DNA from: Acidimicrobiales bacterium | Lineage (GTDB): Bacteria; Actinomycetota; Acidimicrobiia; Acidimicrobiales; RAAP-2 | NCBI GenBank assembly: GCA_025362585.1 | Contig: JANYFR010000012.1 | Location: 1-52,209 of the forward strand | Length of the DNA stretch: 52,209 nucleotides | Direction: 5' to 3' | Shown: positions 51,291 through 52,209 of the stretch, piece by piece | Layout: each line of letters opens with the position of its first letter | How positions within the stretch are numbered: the first letter of the stretch is position 1 | Notes under the pieces: model-generated | Seen by the model: only the letters and a program-made list of their open reading frames with translations | Told to the model about the DNA's origin: nothing | Database searches by the model: none | Program-made: the position numbers and the translations under genes

Positions 51291-52209
51291 TTAACCCTGG
51301 TTGTACTTCACCGATGTCTGCTCGCCATTGGCGAATCGGAGGATGAAGGTGTGGACACCCCTGCGGGTGTGCTTCTTCACCGTCACGCGAATCGTCAACT
51401 TCGAACCGTTGTCACCCGACACTTGAACCCTGGTACCACCAGCGTTGCTGGTGATCCTCGGCTGGCCGTAGAAGTGCGAACCAATGATGAACATCGTGAC
51501 GGTCTTGCCGGCGAGGGCCCGACCGTTGACGTGATTCGCCTTCGGCGTGGGCGTCACCGTCTTGGGGTTCGGTCCACCGTTCAGCGGGAACGTCGTCGAT
51601 CCACCGTCCGGGTTGGTCAACGTGATGACACTCGAGGTACCGGCGGTCGCTTGCGCGCTCGTCGTCACCAAGAGGGTGAAGGTAGTGCCGGTGTTCGCCA
51701 CCAACAGGATCTTGTAATCCGGGTTAGCGCTTGACGCGGTCATGCCCGCCTGGAAACCAGAACCAGTTATCACAATCTCGGCATTCGTCGTGAACGTCGG
51801 CACGTAGTACGTGCCCGTCACGGCGGGGACCGGGTTAATGACCAAGGAGTTAGCAGCCGACGTCGAACCAGCACCAACCGGGTTGGTGACAACCAATCCG
51901 GACAGGATCGGCACGGCGCCAGAGAACCCAATGGGGCTGACCTTCACAGTGATGGTGTCGCAGGTGTCAAAGACACCGACTGGATTCTCCACACCAGTGC
52001 AGAGGTCCGTTGCCGACGTCGAGTTCGTCACCGTGGCCGCAAGGAACTGCGCCAATGCGGGGTTCGATGAGGTCACGACGGCACCGGATACGAAGCCCGT
52101 ACCGGTGATGGTGATCGTCGACGTCGCACCGTTCAGCACAGCCTTCGGCGTCGTGGCCGATGGTGCCGTGATCGCGGGAGCCACCAAGACGGTGATCAGG
52201 TTACTCACG
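51291..52209 (-). CDS. C-terminal part of an IPT/TIG-repeat surface protein (5' end outside the window)
   Basis: The frame is open to the right edge. At least 305 residues with repeats of the Ig-like IPT/TIG fold: STITITGTGFVSGAVVTSSN, AEIVITGSGFQAGMTASSAN and TVTMFIIGSHFYGQPRITSN, each with the GxGF/GSHF turn, followed by VVTNP or TLTNPDGG strands. The protein is rich in Ser, Thr, Ala and Val and ends in a basic domain (TVKKHTRRGVHTF). It is probably a large secreted or cell-wall adhesin-like protein. GTG at 52208 is within the repeat pattern, so it is not taken as the true start. Confidence 0.8.
   Translation of the reverse strand, partial: VSNLITVLVAPAITAPSATTPKAVLNGATSTITITGTGFVSGAVVTSSNPALAQFLAATVTNSTSATDLCTGVENPVGVFDTCDTITVKVSPIGFSGAVPILSGLVVTNPVGAGSTSAANSLVINPVPAVTGTYYVPTFTTNAEIVITGSGFQAGMTASSANPDYKILLVANTGTTFTLLVTTSAQATAGTSSVITLTNPDGGSTTFPLNGGPNPKTVTPTPKANHVNGRALAGKTVTMFIIGSHFYGQPRITSNAGGTRVQVSGDNGSKLTIRVTVKKHTRRGVHTFILRFANGEQTSVKYNQG

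Overview
The window is high-GC DNA from what looks like an actinobacterium, plausibly of the Acidimicrobiia. This is inferred from an F420-type luciferase-like oxidoreductase, a mycothiol-dependent-enzyme family member, an actinobacterial-type ValS, a DUF6457 protein and many leaderless TANNNT-N6-9-ATG/GTG starts. No rRNA, tRNA or CRISPR array was recognised.

Layout. (1) 1-6158, minus: a complete System I cytochrome c maturation cluster, ccmA-B-C-D-E-F-G-H-I, including a 30-residue CcmD. ccmI runs off the left edge, and a GDP-mannose 4,6-dehydratase gene lies 7 bases upstream of ccmA. (2) 7.2-9.4 kb: a glycosyltransferase, a TetR regulator and a low-molecular-weight phosphatase-like protein. 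(3) 9.4-13.1 kb: a foreign-looking island between two diverged direct repeats, each carrying the 3' tail of an acyl-CoA dehydrogenase gene. Inside are a decayed AlpA/excisionase-like gene, a YtrA-type GntR regulator and membrane-anchored Asp-box proteins, one with an in-frame TAG and one truncated at the repeat. (4) 13.2-15.3 kb: an Rrf2 regulator, a YwiC-like membrane protein and a di-iron RIC/YtfE repair protein, a probable nitric-oxide response unit. (5) 15.8-28 kb: molybdenum-cofactor genes (mobA, moaE, moeA, a frameshifted moaD, a frameshifted moaB/mogA, moaA, a DUF6457 gene) around a respiratory molybdoenzyme operon (catalytic subunit, four-cluster ferredoxin, NrfD anchor, TorD chaperone, multi-cluster ferredoxin fusion). 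(6) 28-37.9 kb: a liv-type ABC importer with a GntR regulator and an NTF2-like protein, next to RidA, DUF1989, IclR and a fused aminotransferase. This reads as one catabolic locus for an unknown amino-acid-like nitrogen compound. (7) 38-41 kb: a TetR/MDMPI pair among gene debris (a NERD fragment, a truncated metallo-beta-lactamase-fold gene, an IS3-like remnant). (8) 41-52.2 kb: acyl-CoA dehydrogenase, cold-shock protein, divergent cysS/valS, an esterase-DUF3293 fusion, an F420-type oxidoreductase, a small membrane protein, an S51-like/CysS C-terminal-domain fusion, and the C-terminal part of an IPT-repeat surface protein.

How the parts relate. The Ccm machinery would supply c-type cytochromes. 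The Moco genes flank and partly share an operon with the molybdoenzyme, whose N-terminal His-x3-Cys-x3-Cys pattern resembles NarG-type enzymes while its anchor is NrfD-type. The frameshifts in moaD and moaB/mogA are either assembly errors or a sign that Moco synthesis relies on other copies. The 9.4-13.1 kb repeats share the same boundary with the intact acyl-CoA dehydrogenase gene at 41 kb, suggesting that the 3' end of this gene is a recombination or integration site.
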